NCBI GenBank assembly: GCA_033557465.1
Contig: CM066039.1
Coordinates: forward strand, 48,141,788-48,205,787
Reading direction: 5' to 3'
DNA: 64,000 nt
DNA from: Ichthyophis bannanicus
Taxonomy: Eukaryota; Chordata; Amphibia; Gymnophiona; Ichthyophiidae
Shown: positions 1 through 9,402 of the stretch, one piece after another
Layout: each line of letters begins with the position of its first letter
Numbering within the stretch: position 1 is the first letter of the stretch
Translations under genes and position numbers: made by a program
The notes under the pieces: generated by a model
The model's input: only the letters and a program-made list of their open reading frames with translations
The model's database searches: none
What the model was told of the DNA's origin: nothing

Positions 1-965
1 CAGTGGGCTATGGGGGGGAGTTAAGACTAGCAATGGGCTGTGGGCTGATGAGGGCTGGCAATGGGCTATGAGCTGATGAGGGCTGTCTGGAAATGGGGTG
101 ATGGGGGGGTTAGGACTGGTAATGGGCTATGGGGGGGTTAAGACTGGTAGTGGGCTGATGGGGGGGGTTAGGACTGGTAATGGGCTATGGGGGGGTTAAG
201 ACTGGTAGTGGGCTGATGGGGGTGTAGGACTGATAATGGGTTATGGGGGGGGCTAGGACAGGAAATGGGCTGATGGGGAGGGGTTAGGACTTGAGGTGGG
301 CTGATGTGGTTAGGACTGGTAATGGGCTGTGGGCTGATGGGGGGGTTTAGGACTGGCAATGGGCTATGGGGGGCTGACTGGAAATGGGCTGATGGGGGGT
401 TAGGACTGGTAAAGGGTTATAGGGGGGGGCTTAAACTGAAAATGGGGTGATGGGGGTTAGGACTGGAAGTTGATTGACGGGGGCTAGGACTGGTAATGGG
501 TTGGGGTGTTGCTAGGACTGGAAATGGGCTGAGTGGAAGGGGAGGCTTGAACTGCAAATAGCTGATGGGGAGGGGGCTTGGAATGGAAATGGGCTGTGAG
601 GGAAGGGAGCTAGGACTGAAAATGGGCTGATGGAAAAGCTAGGATAGGACTGGAAATGGGCTGTTGGGGGGAGCTACGATTGGAAATGGGCTGTGGTGGG
701 GGCTTGAATTGAAATGGACTCATGGAGGGGCTAGAACTGGAAGTAGGCTCATGGGGGGGCTTGGACTGGAATTGGGCTGAGTGGAGGGGAGCTATGATTT
801 GACATGGGCTGATGGTGGGGCTAGGAAATGAGTAGAAATGGGCTGATGGGGGGGCTAGGATTGAAAATGAGCTGATGAAGGGACTTGGACTGGAAATGGG
901 CTGATGCAGGGACTAGAAGGGAATGGATGCTGGGTGAGACTGGAACTAGAAGGGAGCTGATGTTG
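1..965. repeat. G-rich minisatellite inside hAT copy 1
   Basis: Degenerate tandem array with a unit of roughly 27-34 bp, on the plus strand of the form ggactggaaatgggctgatg followed by a run of 5-8 G and ttag. Units drift steadily from left to right and merge into unique sequence near 965. The reverse complement of the same array lies at about 30,895-31,745 in the second hAT element. The many G runs could form quadruplexes. Open frames across it are proline-rich by-products of the C-rich strand, not genes. Confidence 0.85.
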
Positions 966-1377
966 GGGGAGGATTAGAATGGGATGGGGCTGGGAGAGTA
1001 AAATGGAGAGGGGAAAAATATTTTGTGTAGGAGGGATGAAAAATCTACAATTGGCCAGGTATTGGGAGAGTAATTGGGGATTGAGGATGGAGGGGTAAAA
1101 TTTGTGTGGATGAAATAGGAATGAGGAAAGAGCAAAAGGAGAAAGATTAGTATGTTAAAGCAGATGTAGAGAGAGAGAGAGAATGGAAAAAAACTAGAAG
1201 AGAGAAGACAGGACAACTGGACAGCAGACGATGGAGAGTTAGCAGAAAACATGAAGAAACCAGAAGAAGGTGGCTGGACCAATTGCAACTGAAAAAAAAA
1301 TGCACAAAAGGTAGAAAGATATCTCTTTATTTTGAATTTATTAACTGGAATATGTCAGCTCTGGGAAATGTGCATCA

Positions 1378-1674
1378 TTAACATCTGCGCTTTGTTTGGT
1401 ACAAGAGGAAATTCCTATTTGACGTTGCCACTTGTTCTCTTTCCCCAGTATTCTCTGAAATGTATTGGTTTAATATTTGCAGTGTTGCCTTTTGATAGGT
1501 AGGGTATGGTGCTTTGTGAGTCCTGGTAATGCTGTCAGGATACGGCGGGTTTGCTATGGGTTCTAAATGGGCAGCGTTTGTAGTAGTTCCTAATGTGCCT
1601 GGCGGTTGGCACTGGATTATAGTAATGTAGAAATCTTTTAGTCTTTCTTTATCCATACACTCATTAAGAGACAT
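1378..1674 (-). CDS. Small ORF of unknown function carried by hAT copy 1 (98 codons)
   Basis: The frame starts MSLNECMDKERLKDFY and is nearly identical over its first 75 or so residues to the frame at 29,999-30,235 in the second hAT element. The ATG sits about 30 bp downstream of three conserved octamer motifs in both copies. I recognise no domain; it has no signal peptide, membrane segment or transposase motif. It could be a captured exon, a real short protein, or a chance frame kept open because the copies are young. In this copy the frame runs about 20 codons longer, because roughly 150 bp present in copy 2 are missing here. Confidence 0.35.
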   Translation of the reverse strand: MSLNECMDKERLKDFYITIIQCQPPGTLGTTTNAAHLEPIANPPYPDSITRTHKAPYPTYQKATLQILNQYISENTGEREQVATSNRNFLLYQTKRRC

Positions 1675-1704
1675 GTTTACTAAAAGTTAGTGTATGGTAA
1701 CATT

Positions 1705-1742
1705 ATGCAAATATTTATGCAAATAAGACCACTTATGCAAAT
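1705..1742 (-). promoter_or_regulatory. Three octamer (ATTTGCAT) motifs upstream of the hAT-borne ORF
   Basis: Exact ATGCAAAT on the plus strand at 1705-1712, 1717-1724 and 1735-1742, which is ATTTGCAT facing the ORF. Start-to-start spacing is 12 and 18 bp, identical in the second hAT copy. ATTTGCAT is the classic POU/Oct factor site. Promoter activity is inferred. Confidence 0.5.
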
Positions 1743-1823
1743 GACGTGCTGGCACTTTGAGGAAATTCTTTGGTTTTGTGCGGTAGTTTGGGCACTCGGG
1801 CTCAAAAAGGTTAGCCATCACTG

Positions 1824-2565
1824 GTGTAGAGTGTCCTTGTACTGCCCTGCTGGGCACCTCCATACTACCCTGGAACCGAGAACAGAAATATATAAAAAGA
1901 ATATAGCAGAATTAGAAAAAGTACAGAGAAGAGCCACCAAAATGGTAAAGGGGATGGAAGATTACTCCTATGAGGAAAGGCTAAAAAGGTTAGGGCTCTT
2001 CAACTTGGAAAAGAGGCAGCTGTGGGAGATATGATAGACATCTATAAATTAATGAACGGAGTGGAACGGGTAAATGTAGATCAATTGTTTACACCATCAA
2101 AATATAGAAAGACTAGGGGACATGCAATGAAGCTACAGGGTAGCCTATTTAAGACTAAAAAGAGAAAGTAGTTTTTCACCCAATGCGTAATCAAACTCTG
2201 GAATTTGTTACCAGGAGAAGTAATAAAAGCCATTACTGTAGCTGGGTTTAAAAAAGGTTTGGACAAGTTCCTGGAGGAAAGGTCCACAAACCATTATTAA
2301 AGAGGACCTGAGAAATCCAGTGCTTGCACTGGGACAAGCATTTTTGAACCTGTGTGCCTTTTTTGGGGACGTGCCAGGTACTTGTGACCTGGATTGGCCA
2401 CTGTTGGAAACAGGATACTGGGCTTGATGGATCTTGGTGGGACTCAGTATGGCATTTATGTTCATATGTTCTTGTTTCCCGAATCCCAGTCATTGTGCAA
2501 CACTGTTCTCAGTTCCAACGTAGTATGGAGGTGCCCAGCAGGGCACTACAAGGGCACTCTAGACT
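1824..2565. repeat. Foldback element split by a CR1 insertion
   Basis: The arm at about 1826-1885 (agtgtccttgtactgccctg... to ...gagaacag) is the imperfect reverse complement of about 2504-2565. The CR1 fragment at 1886-2478 fills the space between the arms, so it inserted into the loop of an older palindromic element. The hAT target duplication lies at the outer tip of the left arm. Confidence 0.65.
1886..2478 (+). pseudogene. CR1-clade LINE, 3' fragment
   Basis: Encodes the conserved C-terminal tail of CR1 ORF2: [18 protein letters not shown], then [11 protein letters not shown], with frameshifts after about 2034. It ends in the family's 3' sequence, near 'tggatcttggtgggactcagtatggcatttatgttcatatgttctt'-like text at 2430-2475. 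The reverse transcriptase core is missing (5' truncation, usual for CR1). The same family occurs at 7,555, 9,403, 24,130, 44,375 and 46,286. Confidence 0.85.
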
Positions 2566-2579
2566 AAACATCAGCCTTG

Positions 2580-2870
2580 CACCCTTCACAATTTGTTTCC
2601 AGACTCCTAGCACCCTGCACCCTAGCACCCTGCCCCCCCCCTAGGATTTTGATTATTGAATTCAGTTGTACGTATCTCTACACCATCCCTTCCAGGACAA
2701 TCCTATAAAAATGCATATATGGACATTACACTTTTAATATTGAACTTAGTTTTATAAATATATGCATAATGAGGGAGATTTCAAAAAGCCGCTCACAAGG
2801 GTAAAAGGACTATTTGCATATTTCTCATTCTTCCTGCAGATAAAAGGTATACACTGATGAATATGAATTT
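2580..2870 (+). mobile_element. hAT-like DNA transposon fragment
   Basis: From the C-rich stretch at about 2,625 through 'aggattttgattattgaattcag' to about 2,840 this matches 27,680-27,870 with scattered substitutions. The second copy begins with a CAGGGCTGGTGC-like hAT end. No coding capacity is seen. Sequence at 2,900-2,990 (cctaggtgactgcctagtttgcctag) resembles hAT ends too and may belong to the same or a neighbouring insertion. Confidence 0.45.
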
Positions 2871-3015
2871 GTGTGACTGACAGGACCCATTAGTTTGCTT
2901 TGACTGTCGCTGCTGTTTGCTGCCTCCCCCAGAAGCTGATGTCCTAGGTGACTGCCTAGTTTGCCTAGTGGTTGGGCCAGCCCTGCTGCCCAGCGCCTTT
3001 TCCCATGTCACATAC

Positions 3016-3115
3016 CTCCTGTAAGCAAGGGGCATCATCCTGGATTGCAGCATGTCTGAAACCAATGCTTTCACCACATTGGAGAGAAACTCTGTCTTCT
3101 TAGACCCTGGGCAGC
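3016..3115 (-). CDS. SMOC-family exon: start of SMOC-specific/extracellular calcium-binding region
   Basis: 100 nt; acceptor TATAG before 3115, donor GTATG after 3016; enters in phase 1 and leaves in phase 2. It encodes GCPGSKKTEFLSNVVKALV then SDMLQ, matching the conserved segment in SMOC1/2 that follows the second thyroglobulin domain. The final ten codons (SRMMPLAYRR) do not resemble the usual continuation, so either the paralogue diverges here or the true donor differs; no better GT is visible nearby. The following EF-hand exons would lie left of the window. Confidence 0.85.
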
Positions 3116-3343
3116 CTATAGAAGAGGAAAGACCCATTGAACATGGCAGGTACACTGCAGCTCCTCAGTAAACATGCAAACAACATGGCAATAAAAACAC
3201 AAGGATACACACTCTCTCCGCTTGAAAAATTCCGTTTAGAAGTTATGTAAATTGTGGAAGCCTGGGAATGGTATGGAATCGATGAGTATTTGGTATGATA
3301 CAGTTGAGAGAAAAGCAACTGGAATGATATGGGGTCTTCTCAC

Positions 3344-3426
3344 CTGGAAGGACTCGCTCACGATACATAGAAACCATTTCTGCATTTTTTCCTGTTGAGT
3401 CAGAGTCACAGTTTAGAGGGAAATTT
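3344..3426 (-). CDS. SMOC-family exon: tail of second thyroglobulin type-1 domain and short linker
   Basis: 83 nt; acceptor TTTTTACAG, donor GTGAGAAG; phase 2 in, phase 1 out. Joined to the previous exon it reads GTSSR-NFPLNC, aligning residue for residue with the end of the second thyroglobulin domain in SMOC1 (GTSTR-YVMPSC), which supplies the last domain cysteine. It then reads a polar linker ending YRERVLPG, equivalent to the family's ...RELPG before the GCP segment. The phase match and alignment make this a confident exon although it is short. Confidence 0.87.
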
Positions 3427-3819
3427 CTGTAAAAAGAAACCCGGAAAGCAAATCAGTGAATTGAAGTCTTGATGCTGTTACTGCGCCTCTCTAACCAGCC
3501 TGTGGATGTTTCTGTGAGTGAATCCGTGGTGACTAAGCGCAGTGGCGGGCAAGTCTCTCATTTGGGCCGATGCAGAAAGCCAGCACTGAAGTCGCGATCT
3601 ATCAACGTTTTGCACGTATTTTCAATGCACCAAGAACACGGGACTTCAGCACCGGCATGCAGAAAGGACTTATATGCAAATGAGCCACACGTTAAACTGT
3701 GCACAAAATGGAAACATTAAACTGGGAGAGCAAGCCAAACACATGTGCAAAGAAGTCGGCGTTAGTTTGGTATGTGCTCCCAGAGAAACAGGGGCACCAC
3801 GTACATAATTTGCATATGA

Positions 3820-3956
3820 GCCCCGACAGTATTTTGATGGCATCGGGGGCTTTCTCCGATGCCTGGATCATCTGAGGGGAACTGTCAAACTCCCCTTAGG
3901 TGATCCAAACATCGGGGAAATCTCCCGATGCCATCAAAATACTGTCAGGGGCCGGT
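3820..3956. repeat. Foldback repeat, about 63-bp arms
   Basis: Left arm 3820-3882 (gagccccgacagtattttga...) pairs with the right arm 3893-3956 (...tcaaaatactgtcaggggcc) around a loop of about 10 bp, with a few mismatches. It is probably a small MITE-like element and abuts the larger foldback to its right. Confidence 0.75.
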
Positions 3957-3959
3957 GCC

Positions 3960-4470
3960 CCGACAGAAAGCAAATCCCTGGTGGCTCAGTGGTCCCCAAC
4001 CCCAACCCCAACCCCCACCCAACTAAAAATAAACGTGGTGGCCCAGTGGCACCGAACACCCCACCCCACCCCCACCCAACCAAAAATAGCCTTGATGGCC
4101 CAGCAGCCCCAAAACCCCCACCCCCCTCCCAGTACTTTTAGAAATGAGCAGGAGCATTGCCCACGTGGTCCCACTCTTGCCCCATGATCTTGAAAAATTG
4201 TGGTGCCTGACCCCGTGAGGTGCATCCTGGGATACAATGGCTGGGGTCAGACTGCCACATGGCATATTCTACCTTATAGGGCAGTCTGACCTTGCCCATT
4301 GCATCCCAGGATGCACTGTGCGGGGCCAGGTGCTGCCATTTTTCAAGATGGCGGGGTAAGAACGGGAGCACATGGGCAGCACTCCTGCTCATTTCTGAAG
4401 GTACCTGGAGGGGAGTGGGGGTTCAGGGCCACTGGGCCACCAGGTTTATTTTTAGTTGAGAGGGGGGGTG
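3960..4470. repeat. Large foldback element, arms near 190 bp
   Basis: Sequence from about 4,080 to 4,265 (cccagcagccccaaaacccc... to ...ggggtcagactgccac) is the imperfect reverse complement of about 4,280 to 4,470, with the centre near 4,272. Motifs such as 'ctcctgctcatttct' and 'gcatcccaggatgcac' mark the two arms. Apparent ORFs on both strands here are mirror images produced by the palindrome. It lies in an intron of the SMOC-family gene. Confidence 0.7.
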
Positions 4471-4808
4471 GGAGGATCGGGGCGAAATCCTCCACGTGTT
4501 TCTCTGCATTAGGCACCATCAATATTTGCATATCATTTCATTATGTGCATCTCATTAGCCTATGATTTAAATACATTTAAATACTCTTGGCGTTATGTGT
4601 GTGCTAGTTTTTCTGTGCTGTTTACGTACGCGTACGTCTCATTTCTGCATCTGACAGTAGCAGTAGGTGTATTTAAAAGCGACGCTATCTGTGCTTAAAG
4701 ACCAGGCTAGTTTTCTGCATTAGCCTGATTGAGTCTAATATTTGTGTGTGGCTGTGAGTGTGTGTGCGTCTGTCCGTCTGTTCTCTTTGCGTTGTGTGAT
4801 ATACTGAC

Positions 4809-5001
4809 CGGGAGGATGTCCCTGGGATTGGTTTCCCCGTGTCTGTTCGCACACACCAACAATAGCCGGTGGCTTGATGACACTGCACAGATTTAAAGCT
4901 CCCGTCTCCGTCACATTCTGGGATAAAGGCACCTTCGTGCTGATGTTGACGGGCCTCATCCATGGCATCTCTCCGTTCATGCTCACACGAAGGTGGATAC
5001 T
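4809..5001 (-). CDS. SMOC-family exon: second thyroglobulin type-1 domain
   Basis: 193 nt; acceptor TTCTTCAG before 5001, donor GTCAGT after 4809; phase 1 in, phase 2 out. It encodes most of a thyroglobulin type-1 domain: first cysteine in YPPSCEHERRDA, then IPECDGDGSF, then the signature VQCHQATGYCWCV, then DTGKPIPGTSSR. In SMOC1/2 the same place reads CWCV-DTG-P-PGTSTR, the strongest single match to the family. Reading through the donor meets a stop within about 20 codons. Such domains bind proteins and in some families inhibit proteases; no specific target can be read here. Confidence 0.93.
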
Positions 5002-5009
5002 CTGAAGAA

Positions 5010-6010
5010 TCAAAACACATCTATATGGCGCTTGAGAGTTAGCAACATAAACAGAATTGCATACTAATGTACTACGCTCAGATGGACAAGGCAATGGTAA
5101 CAATATCATTGCCGAGCCAGGAGTATCTTAAACAAACCTCTCTACCTACATGGGCTTTCCCTGTAACAGACTCATTTCAATGGAATAGACTGCTCTGAAG
5201 CCCCAGTTAGAATCTGAGCTTTTCCCTATCTTAGTAAAATTAAAACTTACCTATCTGCTCAGGCCTTTGAATCCTGTTTGAATCCTACACAGTACTGATT
5301 ATTTTTGTTTTGTTGGTATTTGAATTAAAGGCACATTTTAGGAAGGCCGTTTAGATGTCTTTTGGAAAGTAGAAGTTAAAACATCCAAAAAATCGATGCC
5401 AATTTTGGAAGAGAGGGTGCGCCAATGTAAGTGCGATCTAAAATCAACATATCCCCTCCCCCCTGAAGATGGACATCACTGCTAAAAACAGGCCTGGGCA
5501 GAAGGAAGCACTTTCCACAGACAACAGGAGGAAGAGTTTCAGAAACTGACAGGGAAATAGACATGGACGTGCCTATATTTCGCAATGTGCACATGAAAAA
5601 GGCTGCCGCTTCCAGATGTAGCCGAGTCATTTTGCAAACTCAGGTGTGCAGCTGTTGAATCAATGACAGAGAACTTCGTGTTTTTCTCATTTTAAGTTGG
5701 AGAGGAAATAAACGTTGGAGGATTAAGAGGGTTGTCCAAAAACAATCATTTTTTAAATGTCTGTTTGTGTCAAGGAGCAGATTTAAATTTGGACATGGCC
5801 GATTTTGGCCTTAAGCGTACATTCCCTACACACGTCCATATAACTTGGACGCAATCAGGTCCTTCTAAAATGGCTGTTTACCTAGGAATGTAGTTTGCAC
5901 GTTTATGTGCCGCTACATCCACTGGCCAAAGATGAATAAAGCTTCTAAAATAACCCCCTTTAGGTTTATTTTATAAGTAGAATTTTGTTTTTAAAATGTA
6001 TGTTAGCGAT
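5010..6010. other. Intron; mostly unclassified, small DNA-transposon-like part
   Basis: 5,010-5,730 shows no gene, RNA or repeat I can name. About 5,740-5,970 (gtccaaaaacaatcattttt... to ...ttctaaaataaccccc) contains paired 'ggacatggcc/cattccc/acgtccat' words resembling 13,990-14,235 and 47,310-47,920. I take these as one family of old non-autonomous DNA transposons, with low certainty. Confidence 0.3.
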
Positions 6011-6019
6011 GAAGCATAG

Positions 6020-6520
6020 TGGGGTCAATTTTCAAAAGCACTTATTTGGTTAGCAACACCTGCTAATCAGAAAAGTGCAGGCGAGAAAGTTATTATCTTA
6101 TACAGATCTCGGTACCTCTGAATATTCTGCCTGACCACCTCGGCACTATCTGGAGAGCGTAGTGAAGGGGGTCCGGAGATGGAGCAGGCATGGAGCAGAA
6201 AGTCATCCATATAGCAGTGATTTTGAGAGCTCATATATGAAGAGATATGCGGATAGCTTAGAACAATAAGCTATATTTAGAATCAGTTTCTGGATCCTGG
6301 CCGGCACTGAATAGCTGGAGTCTGTGGTCAGCATGGCACCTGTCTGGATAACGGCAATATTCAGCCAGATAGCTTATATGCATAGCACTTAAGACACATG
6401 TTTTCTATGCTAAATTATGTGGATAGTTATCTGAATAGTGGTGCTGAAAATTGCAGCTATTAGGATAACTCCCAGCACCGCCCATGCACCGCCCGCAGAT
6501 ACTGCTAAGGCAGTCAGAGG
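6020..6520. mobile_element. Old non-autonomous DNA transposon (ATATTCAGC family)
   Basis: Contains the words 'aatattctgcctgacc', 'ggcactgaatagctgg', 'aatattcagccagatagc' and 'gtggatagttatctgaata' that recur at 7,126-7,553, 10,930-11,215, 32,281-32,460, 37,370-37,530 and 45,660-45,780. No coding capacity. The family resembles the short Harbinger-like element at 7,762. Borders are approximate. Confidence 0.4.
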
Positions 6521-6617
6521 AAATTTTCATTGGCACTATCAGGGTAGTGTCATTGCATAGCCCTCTCCCAAGCATTTACCAGTTAGCAAATACTGCTACC
6601 TGGATAAGTGCCTTTCA

Positions 6618-7125
6618 GTTGTTGTTGTTGTTGTTGTTGTTGATGATGAGTGCTGTTGAGTTGATGTTGACTCATGGTGATACCTATCCTAAACTGTGGA
6701 TACTTGTTCTAAACTGTGGTTGGTCGTCAATCAGGCAGCTAATGGTTGATAGATGGCATCCATAGCTATTATTTTATCGATCCATTGCATTGCTAGTCTT
6801 CCTCTTTTACATTGACATTCAACCTTGTCAAACATGATGATTTTCTCTAATGGTCTTTGCATGATGTGTCCAAACTATGAAAGTTGAAGCCTTGTCATTT
6901 GAGCTTCTATGAAAAGCTTAGGTTTGATCTCCTCTAGTACCAACTGATATGTTCTTCAGTCAATCCATGGTATACACAGTATTTTTCGCCAGCACCATAA
7001 TTCGAAGGCATTGATTTCCTTCCTGTATTTCTTCTTCAATGTCCAACTGTCTCATTTATATCACATTATTGAAAATACCATGGATTGGACAAGTTGAATC
7101 TTTGTGCACAGAGATACTGTTGGGC
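6618..7125 (-). pseudogene. RTE (BovB-like) LINE, 3' fragment
   Basis: Parallel to the better copy at 8,527-9,095: it starts on the plus strand with (GTT)n at 6618-6645, the element's (CAA)n tail when read on the minus strand. It then carries 'gttgactcatggtgatacctatcctaaa' and the reverse complement of the reverse-transcriptase C-terminal tail. The frame is broken in several places. An ATATTCA-family element follows at once. Confidence 0.75.
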
Positions 7126-7553
7126 CCTATAAGAGGGATATTCAAAGACAAACCACCTAAATGCTGCTCAGTGAGATATTCAGCTGAATATTCTTAGTTT
7201 TGGCCTCTAAGTGCCCCGATGCTAGCTGGCTAGCGTCGGAGTATTCCAGGTAGTAAGTGGAGATGGCATCCGAGGATATCTGGCTAGCAGCGATATTCAG
7301 CCACTAGCCAGTTATCCCAAAGCAGCTAATGTTAAGAATTTTTAGCTGACCTAACTTTAGCCACTTTAGCTAACCGGCCAGCAGCTAAATATGCTGCCAC
7401 TGACCAGTTAGCTAACTCGCTATCCAGCCAACCCAATTATTGCTGGTGGCCGGATATGAACTCAACATTGAATATCCAGGTTAGATTTTCAGCAGCAACG
7501 GATGGCTGCATTATCAGCATTAGCTGTTGCTACTGAATATCCTTCCCTATACT
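7126..7553. mobile_element. Non-autonomous DNA transposon, ATATTCA family
   Basis: Bounded by 'agagggatattcaaag' on the left and 'tactgaatatccttccc' on the right, imperfect inverted ends. The interior is made of short inverted words such as 'gctagctggctagcgtc', 'gatattcagccactagccagttat' and 'ttagctaaccggccagcagctaa'. No ORF. The ends resemble those of the Harbinger-like MITE at 7,762, suggesting a longer member of the same family. Confidence 0.5.
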
Positions 7554-7761
7554 TTTATTTTTATTTTATAAGGAAATAGGATCAGCATTGGCAAGTTAAA
7601 TGCAAGGCATTAATAAGAAAGGCAAAATGATTATTTGAAAAAACCTTGCTACAGAAACAAAAAAACTCACAAAAAAGCTTTTTCATGCGCAATCAAAGCA
7701 AGAAGTTGGGGAAGAAGTCAAGAGCCACTCAGGGAAAATAAGGCCATGGCTGAGAGACTAA

Positions 7762-7916
7762 GGGCCTAATATTCAAAGTGAGATATTGAGCGGCACTAAA
7801 TGTGTATCCCCTGATACCGCCACTTTACATCCAGCACTGAATATCTGGGTTTAGTGTTCAGCGGCAATGGTTAGGTGCTGTAATTGCGCTAGCTGCCGCC
7901 ACTGAACATTGGGCCC
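7762..7916. mobile_element. Harbinger-like MITE, 155 bp, with TAA target duplication
   Basis: The ends are GGGCCTAATATTCA (7762 on) and, on the other strand, GGGCCCAATGTTCA (7916 back), flanked by TAA at 7759-7761 and 7917-7919. A 3-bp TWA target is typical of PIF/Harbinger. The interrupted CR1 sequence is continuous at 24,470-24,490 (gagagactgaatgaattc), which gives the empty site and fixes the borders. No coding capacity. Confidence 0.8.
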
Positions 7917-8155
7917 TAAATGAATTCTTTGCTTTGGTCTTTACTGAAGAAGATGTGAGGAAGCTACTTATACCAGAAAAGGTATTTACAGGTGATGAGT
8001 TAAAGAGCTGAATCAAATTTCAGTGAACCTGGAAGATGTAGTAGGATAAACTTGACAAATTAAAGAGTAGCAAATCAGCTGGACTGGATGGTATACGCAC
8101 AAGACTGCTGAAAGAACTTAAATATGTAATTCCACAGATGCCATTAATAATTTTT

Positions 8156-8371
8156 TTTTAAGGTGCTGTCAAGTCAATGCTGACTCCTGGTGACCCAGCA
8201 GCCCCTGGACTTTTGTGGCAAGGTATGGCTGGAAGTGGATTGCCAGACCTTTTCTTCAGAGGCAATGGAGGTTGAAGTGACTTGCCCAAGGTCACAAGGA
8301 GTACCAGTGGGAATCAAACCCAAGGTCTTTTGGGTACTAAGCTGTTACTCTAACCACTAGGCTATTCATCC
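8156..8371 (-). mobile_element. tRNA-headed SINE with RTE-type tail
   Basis: On the minus strand it begins with a tRNA-like head: box A near TAGCCTAGTGG and box B GGTTTGATTCC. A body with 'gggcaagtcactt...cctccattgcct' follows, then a tail 'gctgggtcaccaggagtcag...tgacttgacagcacc' ending in an A run. The tail resembles the 3' end of the RTE copies in this window (ggtcaccatgaatcgactcc...). A 9-bp target duplication ATAATTTTT lies at 8147-8155 and 8372-8380, and the host CR1 gives the empty site. Confidence 0.8.
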
Positions 8372-8526
8372 ATAATTTTTAACCTATCATTAAAATTGTC
8401 TATGGTACCAGAAGATTGACGGGTGGCCAATGTAGCACCAATTGTTAAAAAAGATCCAGGGGGGTGATCCAGGAAATTACAGACTGCTGAGCCTAATGTC
8501 GGTGCCAGGCAAAATGGTGAAAACCA

Positions 8527-9095
8527 TTGTTGTTGTTGTTGTTAAGTGCCATCGAGTCGGAGTCGATTCATGGTGACCCTCTGGATAGCTATCCTAAATT
8601 GTGTTCGGTCTTCAGTTAGGCGGTTCATTTGTACCCGTAGCTGCTGTTATTGTATCGATCCATCTCATTGATGGCCTTCCTCTTTTGCGTTGACCTTCTA
8701 TCTTGACAAGCATGATGTCTTTCTCTAATGATTTCTCTCTTCGCATGATGTGTCCAAAGTATGAAAGTCGAAGTCTTGTCATCTGAGCTTCTAAAGAAAG
8801 CTTAGGTTTGATCTCCTCTAGTACCGACTGGTTTGTTCTTCGGGCAGTCCATGGTATACGCAGTATTCGCCGCCAGCACCATAATTCAAAGGCATCAATT
8901 TTCTTCCTGTCTGTCTTTTTCACTGTCCAGCTTTCACATCCATATGATGTTATTGAAAATACCATGGCTTGAACAAGTCGAATCTTTGTATGGAGAGAGA
9001 CATCTCTGCTCTTGAGAATCTTATCTAGGTCTTTCATAGCCATTCTGCCAAGAGCAATGCGTCGTCTGATTTCTTGACTGCTTGTTGCTTCTTTA
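8527..9095 (-). pseudogene. RTE (BovB-like) LINE, 3' end with open C-terminal frame
   Basis: The frame at 9043-8612 (143 codons) encodes the C-terminal part of an RTE reverse transcriptase: YGCESWTVKKTDRKKIDAF, ELWCWRRILRIPWTARR, NQSVLEEI, YFGHIMRR, then GQRKRGRPSMRWIDTI. This order is characteristic of BovB-type RTE elements. The 3' end is short and closes with (CAA)n (plus-strand TTG repeats at 8527-8541). The element is 5' truncated and sits in a CR1 fragment. A host gene is unlikely because the reverse transcriptase core is absent and another decayed copy lies 1.5 kb away. Confidence 0.88.
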
Positions 9096-9169
9096 AAACC
9101 ATTATAAAGAAAAAAGGGGGAATATTCAAAAGGATACTGCAGACCTGAAAACCATGTATATGCCAGTCT

Positions 9170-9390
9170 ATAGTGAATAAGGAGATTACTTGTTCACGTG
9201 TTTTTTCTGTGAACAGGCCAAAGTCGTGGAACTCTTTATCTCTGCCTCTGCCTTCTGGAGTGAGACTTTGACTTTCCAGAAGGGTCATAAAGCTCATCTG
9301 TTTAGAAATGTTTTGGAATAACTGTGCTTTTAATATAGATACAGTATATGTTTTAAGCCATTTTTTGTTATGTGTATGAAATTTTGATTT
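9170..9390 (+). pseudogene. Probable L2-type LINE C-terminal fragment
   Basis: The plus-strand reading contains 'ggccaaagtcgtggaactctttat', which resembles the APxxWNSLP motif near the end of L2 ORF2, and then 'agggtcataaagctcatctgtttagaaatg', like the KTHLF motif. Frame is not maintained. The call rests on these two motifs only. Confidence 0.35.
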
Positions 9391-9402
9391 GTTTTGTTTG
9401 TT

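Larger units (their letters stand above)
1..1823 (-). mobile_element. Non-autonomous hAT element, copy 1 (cut by window edge)
   Basis: Read on the minus strand, the element starts at 1823 with CAGTGATGGCTAACC, a hAT-type terminal sequence. It then holds three octamer motifs, a small ORF (1674-1378), a pyrimidine-rich part and a long minisatellite that runs off the left edge. The 8 bp just outside, GTGTAGAG at 1824-1831, are the likely target duplication; its partner is outside the window. The interior from the octamers to the minisatellite matches the element at 29,875-32,272, but the ends differ. No transposase is visible, so movement would need a transposase in trans. Confidence 0.75.
7555..8525 (+). 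pseudogene. CR1-clade LINE fragment split by two insertions
   Basis: The pieces 7,555-7,758, 7,920-8,146 and 8,381-8,525 line up with 24,280-24,855 of the long CR1 copy in the same order (for example 'gaattctttgctttggtctttactga' and 'gatccaggaaattacagac'). A Harbinger-like MITE and a SINE fill the two gaps, and an RTE insertion at 8,526 ends the copy before the reverse-transcriptase core. It is useful because its intact relative shows each insertion's empty site. Confidence 0.85.

Noticed and set aside
168..359. Proline-rich peptide
   Set aside because: It is the C-rich strand of a minisatellite; the frame is a by-product of the repeat unit.
1..965. CRISPR-like array
   Set aside because: Units drift gradually with no constant repeat and spacer structure, and the genome is eukaryotic.
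974..1288. Hydrophobic peptide shared by both hAT copies (also 30,544-30,861)
   Set aside because: The frame follows a pyrimidine-rich tract, which gives Leu/Phe/Ser by composition, and it lacks a clear start shared by both copies. Homology of the DNA alone explains it.
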